A DNA stretch of 64,000 nucleotides, from contig JAMPIV010000584.1 in assembly GCA_024509875.1 (NCBI GenBank), positions 1,054,001-1,118,000 of the forward strand. Reading direction: 5' to 3'. Below, piece after piece: positions 33,938 to 45,183 of this stretch. This DNA is from Oreohelix idahoensis. Its lineage: Eukaryota > Mollusca > Gastropoda > Stylommatophora > Oreohelicidae. Position 1 is the first letter of the stretch; each line of letters begins with the position of its first letter. Position numbers and translations under genes: made by a program. The notes beneath the pieces were generated by a model. That model was not told the origin of the DNA. It saw only the letters and a program-made list of their open reading frames with translations, and made no database searches.

Positions 33938-36245
33938 CACACTTGGTAGATGAAGACATGCATTACAAGATGTGAAGGTAAGAAGAGGGCAGATGTGGGA
34001 AGGGACCACCATTTGGTCTTAGCAAAACTGAAGGTGAAAATCAGAACTGCTGGATCAACTGTAACTACACAGAAAAGGTTTGACATCAGCAAATTGAAGG
34101 ACACACCCACCCCCATCCTTATCAGAAAAGCTTTTGCGGCTGACATAAAGAAACGACATCAAATTGCCAAAAGTCAGGAAAAGACATCGACTGATGATAT
34201 AGACCAGAAATCCAACACCATTTCAACAATATATAAGGAAAGCAGTAAATCATGCTTTGGATTCCAGGAAAGGAAGAAGCAAGACTGGATAACACCAGAA
34301 ACATTAAACACCATAACGATGAGAAAGGAGAAGAAAACAGAAGCGAAGTCCTCCAGGTTAAAGCAATTATATAACGAACAGTACAGTCAGCTGGATAAGG
34401 AAGTTAAACGTCAAACCCGAGCCAACAAAAGGAATTTCCTAGACGATCTTGCAAGACATGCAGAAGAGGCAGCACTGAGAAATGAACAAAGCACAGTATA
34501 CAAAATCACTAAAACCATAAGCGGAAAACGAGGTGCAAACAATATTACATTAGTAAGAGATAAGCAAGGAAATCTCATCACGACAGCAAAGAAATAGGAA
34601 ACAAGATGGGCAGAGCATTTCAGAGAAACTGAACAAGGAACCACCAGAGACACAGTTGAGTGTTCCTGAGGCTGAAAACGACCTGGATGTTAATACAGAC
34701 ATTCCACGGAAGGAAGAACACATCACAGCAATCAAAGGGTTAAAGAATGGAAAAGCTCCTGGCCACGATAACTTAAATGCAGAGCTATTTAAGACAGACC
34801 ATGAGCTAGCAGCAGAACTACTAGAACCACTATTTGCGCAAGTCTGGAAAACAGGGACAACACCAACGGAGTAGAACAAAGGAATAATTGTCAACTTGCC
34901 CAAGAAGGGAGACCTTGCAGACTGCAATAACTGGAAAGGAATCAATCTTCTCTCAGTTCCCAGCAAAATACTAGGCAGGATAATTACACAGAGAATTAAA
35001 AGCAGTAGACCACAAACGGAGGAAAGAACAGGCAGGATTTCGAAAGAACAGAAGATGTGCAGATCATATATTTACCCTCAGGAACATTATAGAGCAGTAC
35101 TCAGAATGGCAAAGACAGCTGTACATTAATTTAGTTGATTTTGAAAAGGCTTTTGACAGAATACATAGGGACAGTCTATGGAAAATACTGAGGGCTTATG
35201 GAATTCCAAGCTGCATAGTGTCAATCATAAAAAGCCTCTATGCCAACTTTACGTGTAGCGTAGGGCAGAGCAACCTAACCTTTGAGGTGAAGACAGGAGT
35301 ACGACAGGGATGCCCCTTATCAACCACTCTATTTTTAACAGTCATAGACTGGGTGATGCGACAGACAACAGAGGGCAGCCCAAGAGGAATAAGATGGATT
35401 ACGTTTTCTACATTGGAAGATCTGGAATATGCATATGACATAGCACTATTAGCACATTCACATCAACACATCCAGGAAAAAACGGATAGACTTAATAAAT
35501 ATAGTCAGCCTGAACATAAATCTAAAGAAGACAAAGATCATGACACTCAATGTGAGCAACCCAGAGCCCATAACAGTAAGGAATCAGCAACTGGAACAGA
35601 CAGACACCTTCACATACCTAGGATGCATAGTAATACCAGATGGCGGAGCAAGCAAAGACACCAACAACAGAATGAACAAAGCAAGAACAGCCTTTTTTAG
35701 TCTAAACAACATCTGGAAGTCCTCTCAGTACAGCACAAGCACAAAATTAAGATTATATCAGAGCTGTGTGCTTTCTGTGCTTCTCTATGGTGCGGAATGC
35801 TGGAGAGTGACAGAGAAGGACATGTCGAAATTGTCCTCTTTTCACACAACCTGCCTAAGAAAAATACTCCTAATCTTTTGGCCGAATACCATCACCAACC
35901 AAGATCTGCTTACTCGGAGCAAGCAAGAGGACATGCAACACCATCATAGCTGGCAGACGCTGGAGTTGGGTTGGCCATGTCTTCAGAAGAGACCCCGATG
36001 CCATCACAAGAACAGCTTTGCTATGGACCCCTGAAGGAAAACGAAAGAGAGGCCGACGAAAAACAACTTGGCGGAGGACTGTGGAGGCTGAGATGCAAAA
36101 AATGAACTAGAGTGCCCCACACTGTACGAAAGATGGCAACCGAGCGAGCACAGTGGAATCAATTTGTTGCTGCCCTACAAGGCGCCACCAGGCGTGATGG
36201 CCACCGACTGCTTTGACGGTCGGTGGCTAAGGATCAAAGAAGAAG
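33938..36245 (+). pseudogene. LINE-Z ORF2: endonuclease end, RT and C-terminus (broken)
   Basis: Begins with the endonuclease end RADVGRDHHLVLAKLKVKI (other copies have SDHH), then a long basic linker ending ANNITLVRDKQGN. RT pieces are GLKNGKAPGHDNLNAELFK, LLSVPSKILGRIITQRI, LVDFEKAFDRIHRDSLW, TGVRQGCPLSTTLFLTV and a catalytic box changed from YADD to YAYD (LEYAYDIALLAHS). Further on are FTYLGCIVIPDGG and LLYGAECWRVTE, and the TP(E)GKRKRG-type end. Stops and frame changes occur at about 34597, 34874 and 35130. The altered catalytic box alone would abolish RT activity. Confidence 0.88.
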
Positions 36246-36315
36246 ACCCTAATATAACCGACGGACCCTGTGTCTTGGTTGAACGGGGCGCGACTTACTA
36301 AAAACAAGTAAAATT

Positions 36316-36480
36316 TTATTTTTTAAAATATAGAGAAAGAGAGGTTATGTTTAAAAACGCAAAATATAATGTCTCAAATTCGATTTAATCACATTTAAAT
36401 CATGTTAACACGTCACAAATATACACAAACATTAACAGAAAGAGAATTTTATGCATCTGCAACATTATTCGGTGTTAATT
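36316..36480. other. AT-rich spacer, no feature
   Basis: Non-coding AT-rich sequence between the LINE-Z right target duplication and the inverted repeat. Nothing else is recognised. Confidence 0.4.
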
Positions 36481-36489
36481 AAAAATTAG

Positions 36490-36870
36490 GCTGATTAGTG
36501 TAAAAATTAGGGGTGAAATGTCAATTTAAAAACAAATAAATTTTTTTAACACACGCTTTTCATGCACCAAAAATAAATTTTCAAGGAGTCAAAAAATGTT
36601 ACATCAAATTGACAAAAAGCGTGGGGCGCTTAAGCGCTTATCATATATTTTATCCATAAGTGTCTAATGAAGTATAAAGCAGAAGTTAATTTCATGCAGA
36701 ATTAGCGCCCCACGCTTTTTGTCAATTTGATGTTACATTTTTTGACTGCAATCTCCTTGAACAATTATTTTTGGCTTTTTAGTGCATTAAAAGCGTGTGT
36801 TTAAAATATTTTTTTTATTTCCTTCTTTTTAGTGTAATTTTTTTGTCGTTTTTAAATTTAAGTCAAATGT
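36490..36870. mobile_element. Long inverted repeat (foldback/MITE-like)
   Basis: Arms of roughly 90-110 bp face each other around a loop of about 73 bp. The inner 30 bp are a perfect match (36601-36630 against 36704-36733), then identity continues with mismatches through the motif AACACACGCTTTT and its complement AAAAGCGTGTGTT. RNA or single-stranded DNA would form a strong hairpin. There is no ORF. A defective DNA transposon or foldback element is the likeliest source; no target duplication was resolved. A related GAAGTTAAATAAAAGCGT motif recurs at 36911 and 37484. Confidence 0.7.
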
Positions 36871-38760
36871 AATCGAGCCGCTAAGGACATCATCAGTTTG
36901 CATACAAGAGAAGTTAAATAAAAGCGTATAAAAATAGGACCACTTTAGCAGAGTAGGTTTCACACTTTAATTACTTCCCTTGTATCGCTACCAATTGTAT
37001 ACAACACTCGTTAGCATTGACTAAATGAGCAGCGTCCAAAAAAAAAAAGAAACTGCACATGCATGACCTAATCTATTTTGACATACTCAATTATTTTTTT
37101 TTCCTATTTGTATTTTAACCTGCTGTAGCTACTGTAGGATTTCGTAATGTTCTCAGCAGAATGAAGTAATAATCAGAAAAGGTTGTAAATTATCCGAATA
37201 ACTTGTACTAGGAAACTGTAATCTATAAATTATCGAAGATGAAAGAGCGGTCGAGAATTATATCCCTTGTATGTTCCCGCAGTACAAAACATGATGCGAC
37301 AAAAAAATGATTATTTTTTAAAATTTTATTCATTTTATTATTTTTACGACTGATTATTGTATTGTCATGGCGAATACACAACTATGCCAAGTTTCAGAGC
37401 TATTGCTAATCTGGAAGTGATTGAAAAATCGATTGCAAGATTTGAAAGTGTCACGAAAGTGACACGAAAGTGACATACAAGGCAAGTTAAATAAAAGCGT
37501 GTAAAATTCAAAGGCGAGATGTCAAAATCAGGTGGAAATGTCATATTTAGAGGGAATTATTCTGTGTTAACTTTTGAGTGTAGAGTGATATAATTTTTGT
37601 TTTTCATCTCTATTAGAGGGTCTCTAATCTTCCTGTATATACTTGTGAGGGACGATGTGTAATGACCGACAACAGTAAGAATTTTTTTCAGAATTCTTCT
37701 TTATACTCCGCATTGTTGAGTCCCCCATGTTGAGTGCACGCCCAAGTACTGATAATCCTTCATCGGCAGCAACGTGTCGTATAATTTCTAACTTCGTTTC
37801 TAAAGTTAGAGAGAGAGCATCTTCCGTTTATTTAGTCCTGCATCAGTAGTAGAAGCACTTAAGGATGGTAAGTGATGAGTCTGTCACGGGATTTCCTCCC
37901 CTTGCTCTGCTAATGGTCCAACAATGGCCAAAATCTAGAGTATCTAATGAGAGTCTTCAAAGGTATGTACCTTCGCTCAAGATTACTTCTGGCAGAGTAG
38001 TAGTAGTTAGAAGGCTGATGGTGCTTCTATCTCGAGAGTATTTTCATAAGATAATTCAGAAATAAAAAAAACAATGCTGAATTGGACTGTGCAGTTGTTA
38101 ACTTTGTATCTGTCCGCCGCCCTTTTATGAAGAATTATTATGTATTTTAGCTCGTTCAAGCCCCCAACTGATTTAATTCAGTGAAATATTAATTTAATAG
38201 CTCTGTTTAAGTGTATTTTAAAATGACTGAAACTTACAGATGCGGTTCACTAAAAATGATAAAATCAACAATAAATTTGTATATATATACAAATAGTAAT
38301 TGTATATATATACAAATAGTAAATTTAATAATCAATTATATTTAACAGTGTAAAAAACTAATAATTCTTTAAAAACTCATCACAGGTGATGTTATGGTTA
38401 GTTAAGGGAATTTTCTTCTTGGGAAAGTTCACTTGGCAGCTTTTAAGTGTGTACTTAGCTGCCAGTAAGAGTGTGATAAAGTACATTGATACAGCGATAA
38501 AATTATTAATTCTAAGTATAAAAGATAAAATAATATGGGTAGAAATAGAAATAGTAAAGTTGTAACGCGCTTTTCTTTCCTCGCGCCAGTCATCGCATTG
38601 AGATAAGAACGTAGTGTGAAACCTTATTGCCGCGCCAGTGGTATTGGACTTTATAACTCGCCCGTCAAGGGTTAACGGTAAAAATTTTGAAAACGACAAG
38701 CTTAGTTGTTCCAAGAAAGATAGTAAGAATAAAACAGGGGAGGCATAAACGAATGCATAA
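36871..38760. other. No gene recognised
   Basis: AT-rich sequence with a short direct repeat of GTCACGAAAGTGACAC-type units near 37448, a twice-repeated 24-bp AT-rich unit at about 38276-38325, and no recognisable coding, RNA or mobile sequence. Confidence 0.5.
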
Positions 38761-38761
38761 A

Positions 38762-38764
<3 letters not shown>

Positions 38765-38797
<33 letters not shown>
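38765..38797. repeat. (GA)n microsatellite
   Basis: An uninterrupted GA run of about 33 bp. Confidence 0.95.
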
Positions 38798-38798
<1 letters not shown>

Positions 38799-38999
38799 AC
38801 ACATGCCACAAATTGTCAAGCGTTAGATTCTTGGACTAGCTACCCAAGACGACAGTGCGAGACGATACCGTGGCAGGTGTTCGGTAACGTGTCGCAAGCT
38901 TTGTAGAATTTAAAAATACCCCGCAAAACCCAATACTTTTTCGGACTATAGGCACACTGAGAAAATATATAAACACACAATCAGCGCTTTCGCTGCAAA

Positions 39000-40973
39000 A
39001 GAGTCCATTTTATGACGTAACAGACTAGTAGTTTCAGTTTTGGACAACGCAGGAGAGGAGAAAAGATGGCGTAATTTATATGATAGTGGAAATTGAAACT
39101 AACTCTGAAAAAAATATGGATTTCTTTATTAATGGGTTTAGGATCATAAAACCTAGTTAGTTTGATGGCTTATCTTCTCCTGATAAAAAATATTTTTAAA
39201 AATACAAAATTCCCCAGTAGATAAGAAAATTATTGACAAAAGACTGTATTTGTTCGGGCAGACAAACGGACAGACTGGAAGTTTTGCATTCACTAACGAT
39301 TACAATTTTGAACGCGTTGTTGGAAATGAGACAAGAAGCATGTATTCTGTTGGAGGATTGGTAGACAAGGGGAGAGAAATTATGGGATGGCTTAACAATA
39401 ACAATATATTTTAGCAGTAGAAATCTAAGAATGAGTGAGGGGAAAACTTGTTAGGTCCAAAAATCAAGTCTGTTTTTGCTTTTATTTTCAAATTCAAAAG
39501 TAGTCGTTTGCTCATTGGCCAACGCCTTTTATAATATTGAAGAATTCAAAGTCTCGACGCCATTTGTATAATACAGTCCCTCGAACAGGACATTTGAAAT
39601 TCTGGGAAGTGTGACTTGCCTTATTAAATTAAATATATATAACTAAAACAATAATAGGCATCACAGTCCAGCCAGCAGGACATCTGAAGTCTGCTAATCA
39701 ATGTACCTGTGTTTATTCATTGAATTTATGGTAAGGCAGAAATTATTCATATATATTTTGTTTAAAAATGTGAGTGAGAGATACTGCCATTACGACTGTA
39801 AGTAATTAGGTCCCTAGCTGATATATGCAGGGCCTAGAGGTAGATTTATGCTATAACACATTGCCAGTTTTGTAAAATGCACATGTTTTGTGAAATAAAA
39901 ATGTTTTCTTAGGTGGCCAGATGGTCACAGCTCACCTATCCTATTGTATGGAAGAAAAGAAAGATTAATATTATTATTGCAGATGTAGGGCCGCCTTGAG
40001 AGGAGAGAAATGCGAACAACACTGGTACACTTTGTAATGGATGCGCTGGGTTAGTCAATTAGATATGACCCAGATCTTTATTTCTTATGTATTATAATTT
40101 GTAGAAATAACAGTTTAAGTATGATATCAACAAAGAGACATTATTTCATTGTTACAGAGTTTTTATCTGGCACTAGCCCGGTGCCAGATGTCTGTGAAAA
40201 GCAGTTGAGAAGTCGTTTCATTTCCAGTAGTGACAGGGGTCTACAGAGTCCACCCTGTTACTTTTGGGCCATTATCAAAGTGATCATTGTACAGCAAGAA
40301 TATGGACAGTTCAAGTTGTGCCAGATAAGTATAATATCTGGCACACGACTTTTCATCAGCATCAAAGACTAGTGCACCCTTGTATAACATAATAAAAATA
40401 TTCCCCAAGGAATTAAACATTGAAAGGTGTATTAAAGAACTGGGAATGATTAAAGAATCCCAAACAGCCATCCAGTGTTAGAAACCATAATAGTAAAAAT
40501 TTAGTAACACTATTAGTATATTTTAACAGTATATGTTTGGACAAAGTGTCCCTTTGGGTTAAAAATTTGCATTTTATGTATATACCTTGAGTTCTTTTAA
40601 TTTTGAAAGTCCTGACCAGAAGAATACTAGGTTCAGGACCAATAAAATTGTATAGAAAATATTTACATATAAAAATTTAACCCAGGTGTTAGTTCATTTG
40701 ATCATAGACTTTAATATTTGTTTATGTGTGTGTGTGTGTGTGTGTTAGTGTTACATTACCATCACACCACACTGGCATAACCCTAGATATTAGACGTAGC
40801 TATCATACATACTAGTCAAGAATAGGTCTGATTGAGGTCATAAGGTGGTAGCAGAAAGGTTCCCTGATAACTCAACCCAAAATTTGTTATAATCAGGGAC
40901 CTTTACAGCTGACCTCATTCAGAACAATAGTAATACAGAACAACAACATTGCATAACAACAAAAACCACTACA
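39000..40973 (+). repeat. GmrC 5' LTR (left edge not resolved)
   Basis: Aligns with the embedded LTR at 31634-33935 from about 39090 (cctagttagtttgatggc region) onward and ends AACCACTACA at 40973, directly before a primer-binding site. Its last part (40684-40862) is repeated nearly identically at 45915-46082. I could not find a clear TGT start; sequence before about 39 kb no longer aligns with the other LTRs. A (GT)n run lies at about 40724-40745. Confidence 0.75.
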
Positions 40974-40978
40974 GATAT

Positions 40979-41006
40979 TGGTCTCCTGTTCCAGGATTTG
41001 AACTTG
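40979..41006 (+). other. GmrC primer-binding site
   Basis: Five bases after the LTR end the sequence reads TGGTCTCCTGTTCCAGGATT and then TGAACTTG. TGG matches the tRNA CCA end and GGATTTGAAC is the exact complement of a tRNA T-loop consensus (GTTCAAATCC), placed about where a tRNA 3' end would put it. The spacing seems one base longer than canonical. The tRNA species cannot be named from here. Confidence 0.6.
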
Positions 41007-41217
41007 TTACTTGTATAGAAATTTAAATATTGTAGCACAAGAGTCCCCAAAAGTTATTCAAGAATAAAAATAAAAATATTTAAAGGGGAAAATAATAGCT
41101 GATGAACTGTCAAGGGCCAGTGGTTAGTAAATTAATTGGTTAATTAATTATTCAGTGTTATTACCTTGCTATTTAGAGTTTTGAAATTTGTATTAGAACA
41201 TTTTAAAGATTGATACT

Positions 41218-42482
41218 ATGGCAGACTTGGCAAAGTTCAGATCTGCTGCTGTGCTGCCTGCAAGAGAGATGAATATGGATGGACCAGAGTTGGTCCAGTA
41301 TGTAACCTCAGAGGTTGATAAATTTATTGCAAGAGAAGATAAGAGGTTGGCCGATGAAAGAAAATTAGAATCAGATTGGCTGATGAAAGAAAATTAGAAT
41401 CAGATAGATTGGCTGAGGAGAAAAGAATACAGGTTGAGGCTGATAAAGAAATAAAAAGACTGCAGATTGAGGCGGACAAAGAGGCTAGGGCATTGGAGGC
41501 GGATAGGAAGGCTGAAATTAAGCGGCTCCAATTTGAAGAGAAAAAGGCCGAAAGGGAAGCAGAAGAGAAAAAGGCCGAAAGGGAAGCAGAAAAGGAGGAG
41601 AAGAGATTACAGAGGGAGCACGAGTTACGACTAAGGGAGTTGGAATTTCAAGGCCATGCTCCTGAAGGTGGTAACAGCCCTCCTACCTCCGATGCCACTG
41701 CTAGTCAGGGAGCCTCAACCTCAGCTATGGGGTTCCATTTGGACCATTTTGTTGAGAGGGACGATGACATTGAATCATTTTTATCCAGATTTGAGGTTTT
41801 AGCCACCACCTATGGGTTAGAGAAAGAAAGGTGGAGTTTAAAGTTATCTCAGGGTCTTAGGGGAACATCGTATGAAGTGTTTGCAAAAATTAGCAAAGAT
41901 GACCAAGACAATTATGACATGTTAAAGCAGGCTCTTTTGCTGAGGTATGAAAAGAATGGAGAATTTTACACGAAAACGTTTAGAAATACCAAGCTACTGT
42001 CGGGTGAGACCTATCACCAGTTCTCTGCACGTTTAGAGACGTACTTGGAGAAATGGACTGCTCTGGGGAAAACCCAAGATCTTAAAGAAATGATCCTTAT
42101 TGAGCAATTCAGACAGTCCATGGCTCCAGACTTGAGAAAGTTTCTCATGGAACAGGGTGCAGAGAGGCTGGGTGAGTTACTTAATGTCGCTGATAGGTAT
42201 CAGGCAGCCCAGGCAGAGGTAGCTGGCGCCAAAAAGAAACATGTAGACAATTATAAATCTCCACAAAACTCTAATAGATTTGACAACAAAGATCAGGGAA
42301 ACAAGGGTAAGCACAATTAAGATAGGCCACGCAATGATTATAGAAATAAAAACCCACAATTCAATGACAGGAAATATGAGGAAAGAAAACCCTTTCATCA
42401 AGGTAGATTATATTGTTGATGGTGTAAGAGGGAAGGACATGACACCAAAGTTTGTACTAAGAAACCTGCTGGATTTGCTGCT
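41218..42482 (+). pseudogene. gag: GmrC gag (broken)
   Basis: Starts at ATG 41218 with MADLAKFRSAAVLPAREMNM, preceded by a 244-bp leader. A 29-bp unit is tandemly repeated from 41353, adding a stop (ESDWLMKEN*). The frame used afterwards (41376-42320) holds the longest charged helix of the three copies (IKRLQIEADKEARALEADRK, then EEKKAEREAEEKK), the linker, the capsid start FHLDHFVERDDD and the SCAN-like half through NVADRYQAAQAE. Stops follow at 42318 and in the zinc knuckle, where the first Cys is followed by TGA (YC*WCKREGHDTKVC). Product function would be particle assembly. Confidence 0.9.
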
Positions 42483-42956
42483 ATGAAGTTGGGGAAAAAG
42501 GAAGTAAAGGTAAAACCAACTGGACAGCAGGAACCTTATTACCCCCCAGTGTGTGAGGATGTTGTATGTAATGGGGTCACCATTAGGTGCCTTTATAATA
42601 CAGGTTTAGACTTTGATTCTGTTGTGAGTTCGCACTTGGTGAACCCAGATCAGTATACCACAGAAACAGTGGAGATACAAGGGGCGACCAAGGACATAAC
42701 ACTTATGACACTTTCCATTGCCAGGATAACGGTGAAAACTCGATATGTGGAAGGAGTAATCAGAGCAGCAGTGATCGACGCACCCATCTACCCTCTGATA
42801 TTGGGGTGTCGTTATGTCTACTTGGGGAATCCCAAAGAACCTGTGGTCTTGGCAGCAGTCCAGACCCGATCACAATCCAGAAAGGAAGAAGATGAACCAA
42901 TAAATACTCACCCAGAGGAGATGAGGAAGGCACAGGATGAGGAAGGCACAGGCTGA
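42483..42956 (+). pseudogene. GmrC protease (catalytic Asp lost)
   Basis: Retropepsin domain aligned to GmrA and GmrB. The active-site triad reads NTG (CLYNTGLDFDSVV) where the other copies have DTG, so the catalytic aspartate is replaced by asparagine. The later ILGCRYVYLGNP strand is intact. A 16-bp tandem duplication at 42920-42951 (unit GATGAGGAAGGCACAG) shifts the frame before the integrase. Confidence 0.9.
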
Positions 42957-44340
42957 GGATAGGACACTCAAGCTTTGCTTTAAAAAATTACCTAAATGCC
43001 TCACACCTCCAAGCAAAAGGGACTATTATATGAAGAACAAATTGTTGTATAGGAAGACTGGAACAAATGGCCATGGACAGCTGGTACTTCCAACTTCATA
43101 CAGGGAGAGAGTGTTGGAATTAGGACATGCGATTCCTTTCAGTGGTCATATGGGGATCAGCGCAACAGGACAGCGTATAGCTTGTCATTATTTTTGGCCA
43201 GGTATAACGGAGGATATAAAGAGATATGTAAAATCCTGCCCAGAATGTAAAATGGTAGCTCCAAAGCACTGGACTGCTGCAGCAACTCTAGGGGAAATGC
43301 CCATTGTGGGAACACCTTTTGAGAGAGTTGCAGTGGATATTGTGGGACCTCTCACTCGGACCAAGAGGAGGAACAGTTACATCCTTACTCTGGTGGACAC
43401 TTGTTCTATGTGGGGAGAGGCGGTAGCCCTGTCGTCAATCTATTCGAAGCATGTCGCAGAGGCATTACTTACAATATTCACTAGGTTAGGATTCCCGCAT
43501 CAAATCTTGACTGATAACGGCTCACAGTTCAAGGGGAAACTAACGGAAGAAGTTTTCAGGATCTTCCAAGCCAGGCACTTTCATTGTAGTCCGTATCACC
43601 CTCAAGGGAACGGCCAGGTGGAGAGGTTCAACGGGACTCTCATTTCTATCCTGAGAAAGCTGGCACATGAGAAACCTGATACGTGGGACCAATACTTGCC
43701 CGCTGCGTTGTTTGCGTATCGGGAAGTTCCACATAATTCAACCGGGATGGCACCCGCAACCCTGTTATTTGGGAGGCCAATAAAAGGTCCATTGGAAGCC
43801 TTGTTGAGGACATGGACAGATGAGAAGGCAGAAGAGACTGTTACCTCATCATATCAATATGTAAACGAGCTGGCCACTCGTCTTAAAACTGGCTGGAAAC
43901 TTGCAAATGATAATCTCAGACAAGCCAGGAAAAAACATGCTGCTTATTTCAATAAGAAAGCTAAGGATAGAGAACTATTTGTGGGAGAGAAGGTGCTTCT
44001 TCTACTACCCGGAAGCAATAACAAATTACAAATTGGATGGCAAGGTCTATATACTGTTCTAGAGAAGGTGTCTAGAACAAATTATAAAATCGACAAGAAG
44101 GGGAAAGAGAAAATATATCATGTGAACCTTCTAAAGAAGTATCTGTGCAGGGAAATCCAGAAAGGAACACACTTAATGTCCTTGTCGATAGCAACGGGGA
44201 TGAAAAATGAACCACTCACCTCTCATGTGTACTCCCTGAAAACATGTGAGACCCCTGCACATGTAAAAGTCAGTACACACTTGACGGAAAAACAGAGGGA
44301 ACAGGTTCAAAAGGTTCTGACTGATCATACGGAGGTGTAA
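42937..44340 (+). pseudogene. GmrC integrase
   Basis: A 467-codon open frame with the zinc domain (HAIPFSGHMGIS...CPEC), catalytic D (VDIVGP), D (LTDNGSQF), E (GQVERFNGT) and a GPY/F module changed to GWQGLYTVLEK. All catalytic residues remain. It ends at a TAA (HTEV*) where the other copies continue toward RT, so integrase is cut off from RT. The domain order is the same as GmrA and GmrB. Confidence 0.92.
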
Positions 44341-45183
44341 ACGGACAAACCGGGGCACACAAATTTGTTGGAATATGATATGACACTAGTAGACCCAACA
44401 CCGATCTGTATGAGAGCCTACACTATCCCGTTTGCCAAGGAGAAAGCTTTGAAAGAGGAAATTGAGTATCTATTGAAAGAAGGGATTATTTCTCATAGCG
44501 AATCTCCGTATAGTTCTAGTGTGGTTTTGCTGAGGAAACCCTCTGGAGAACATAGACTGTGCAAAGATTACAGGAAATTGAATGCTGTCACAGAGAATCA
44601 GGTGGATCTCTTACCTGACACAAATCAATTATTTGCCAGTCTGAACAAGGCAAAATATTTTTCGAAGGTGGATCTGAGCAAAGGCTATTATCAGATTCCA
44701 GTAAAGCCTGAGGTCCGACTTTATTTAGCGTTTAGCACTTCGGAAGGACATTATGAATTCAACATGTTGCCGTTTGGGTTGAAAAATGTTCCGAGTGTGT
44801 TTTCTAGGATGATGCAAAAATTGTTGGATCCACTAAATAACACATGCATCACCAATTTTATGGATGATATCCTCATTGCTACGGAAACATTTGAGGAACA
44901 CATTAACTCTTTGACTATGCTGTTTGATAGACTAAGAGAGGCTAACTTGACGGCTAGACCAACAAAATGTTGTATTGGTTGTAAAGAGTTGGAGTTAACA
45001 GTCATAGACTGGGTGATGCGCCAGACAACAGAGGGTAATCCAAGAGGATTAAGATGGACTACATTTTCTACATTGGAAGATCTGGAATATGCAGATGACA
45101 TTGCACTGCTAGCACATTCACATCAACACATCCAGAAAAAAAAACGGATAGACGTAATAAGTATATCCAGCAGGTGGGCTTGA
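44341..45183 (+). pseudogene. Fused RT: Gmr RT joined in frame to LINE-Z RT
   Basis: The frame starts as Gmr RT (FAKEKALKEEIEYLL, VDLSKGYYQI, FMDDIL near 44856-44870) and runs to GCKELE at 44995. It then continues in the same frame as LINE-Z RT (LTVIDWVMRQTTEG, the catalytic YADDIALLAHS near 45088-45102) until a stop at 45183. The rest of Gmr RT, the connection and the RNase H are missing. GAGTT occurs at both ends of the LINE-Z piece (44992-44996 and 45914-45918), consistent with a LINE insertion accompanied by loss of the target sequence between. No activity is expected. Confidence 0.9.

Larger units (their letters stand above)
31412..36245 (+). mobile_element. LINE-Z copy with 70-bp target duplications and an embedded LTR
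   Basis: A LINE bounded by a 70-bp direct repeat (31342-31411 and 36246-36315) with only two mismatches. It begins inside the APE endonuclease (LGISESRWTGTGRI, ETVLYSGREDGQHNEGVAII) and ends with the GGCTAAGGATCAAAGAAGAAG tail shared by other LINE-Z copies. An LTR (31634-33935) interrupts it. The long duplication means a widely staggered cut during target-primed reverse transcription. Confidence 0.88.

Noticed and set aside
44365..45183. A domesticated double-RT gene
   Set aside because: Single copy here, missing the thumb and RNase H of the first RT, with truncated neighbours; a chance in-frame join is simpler.
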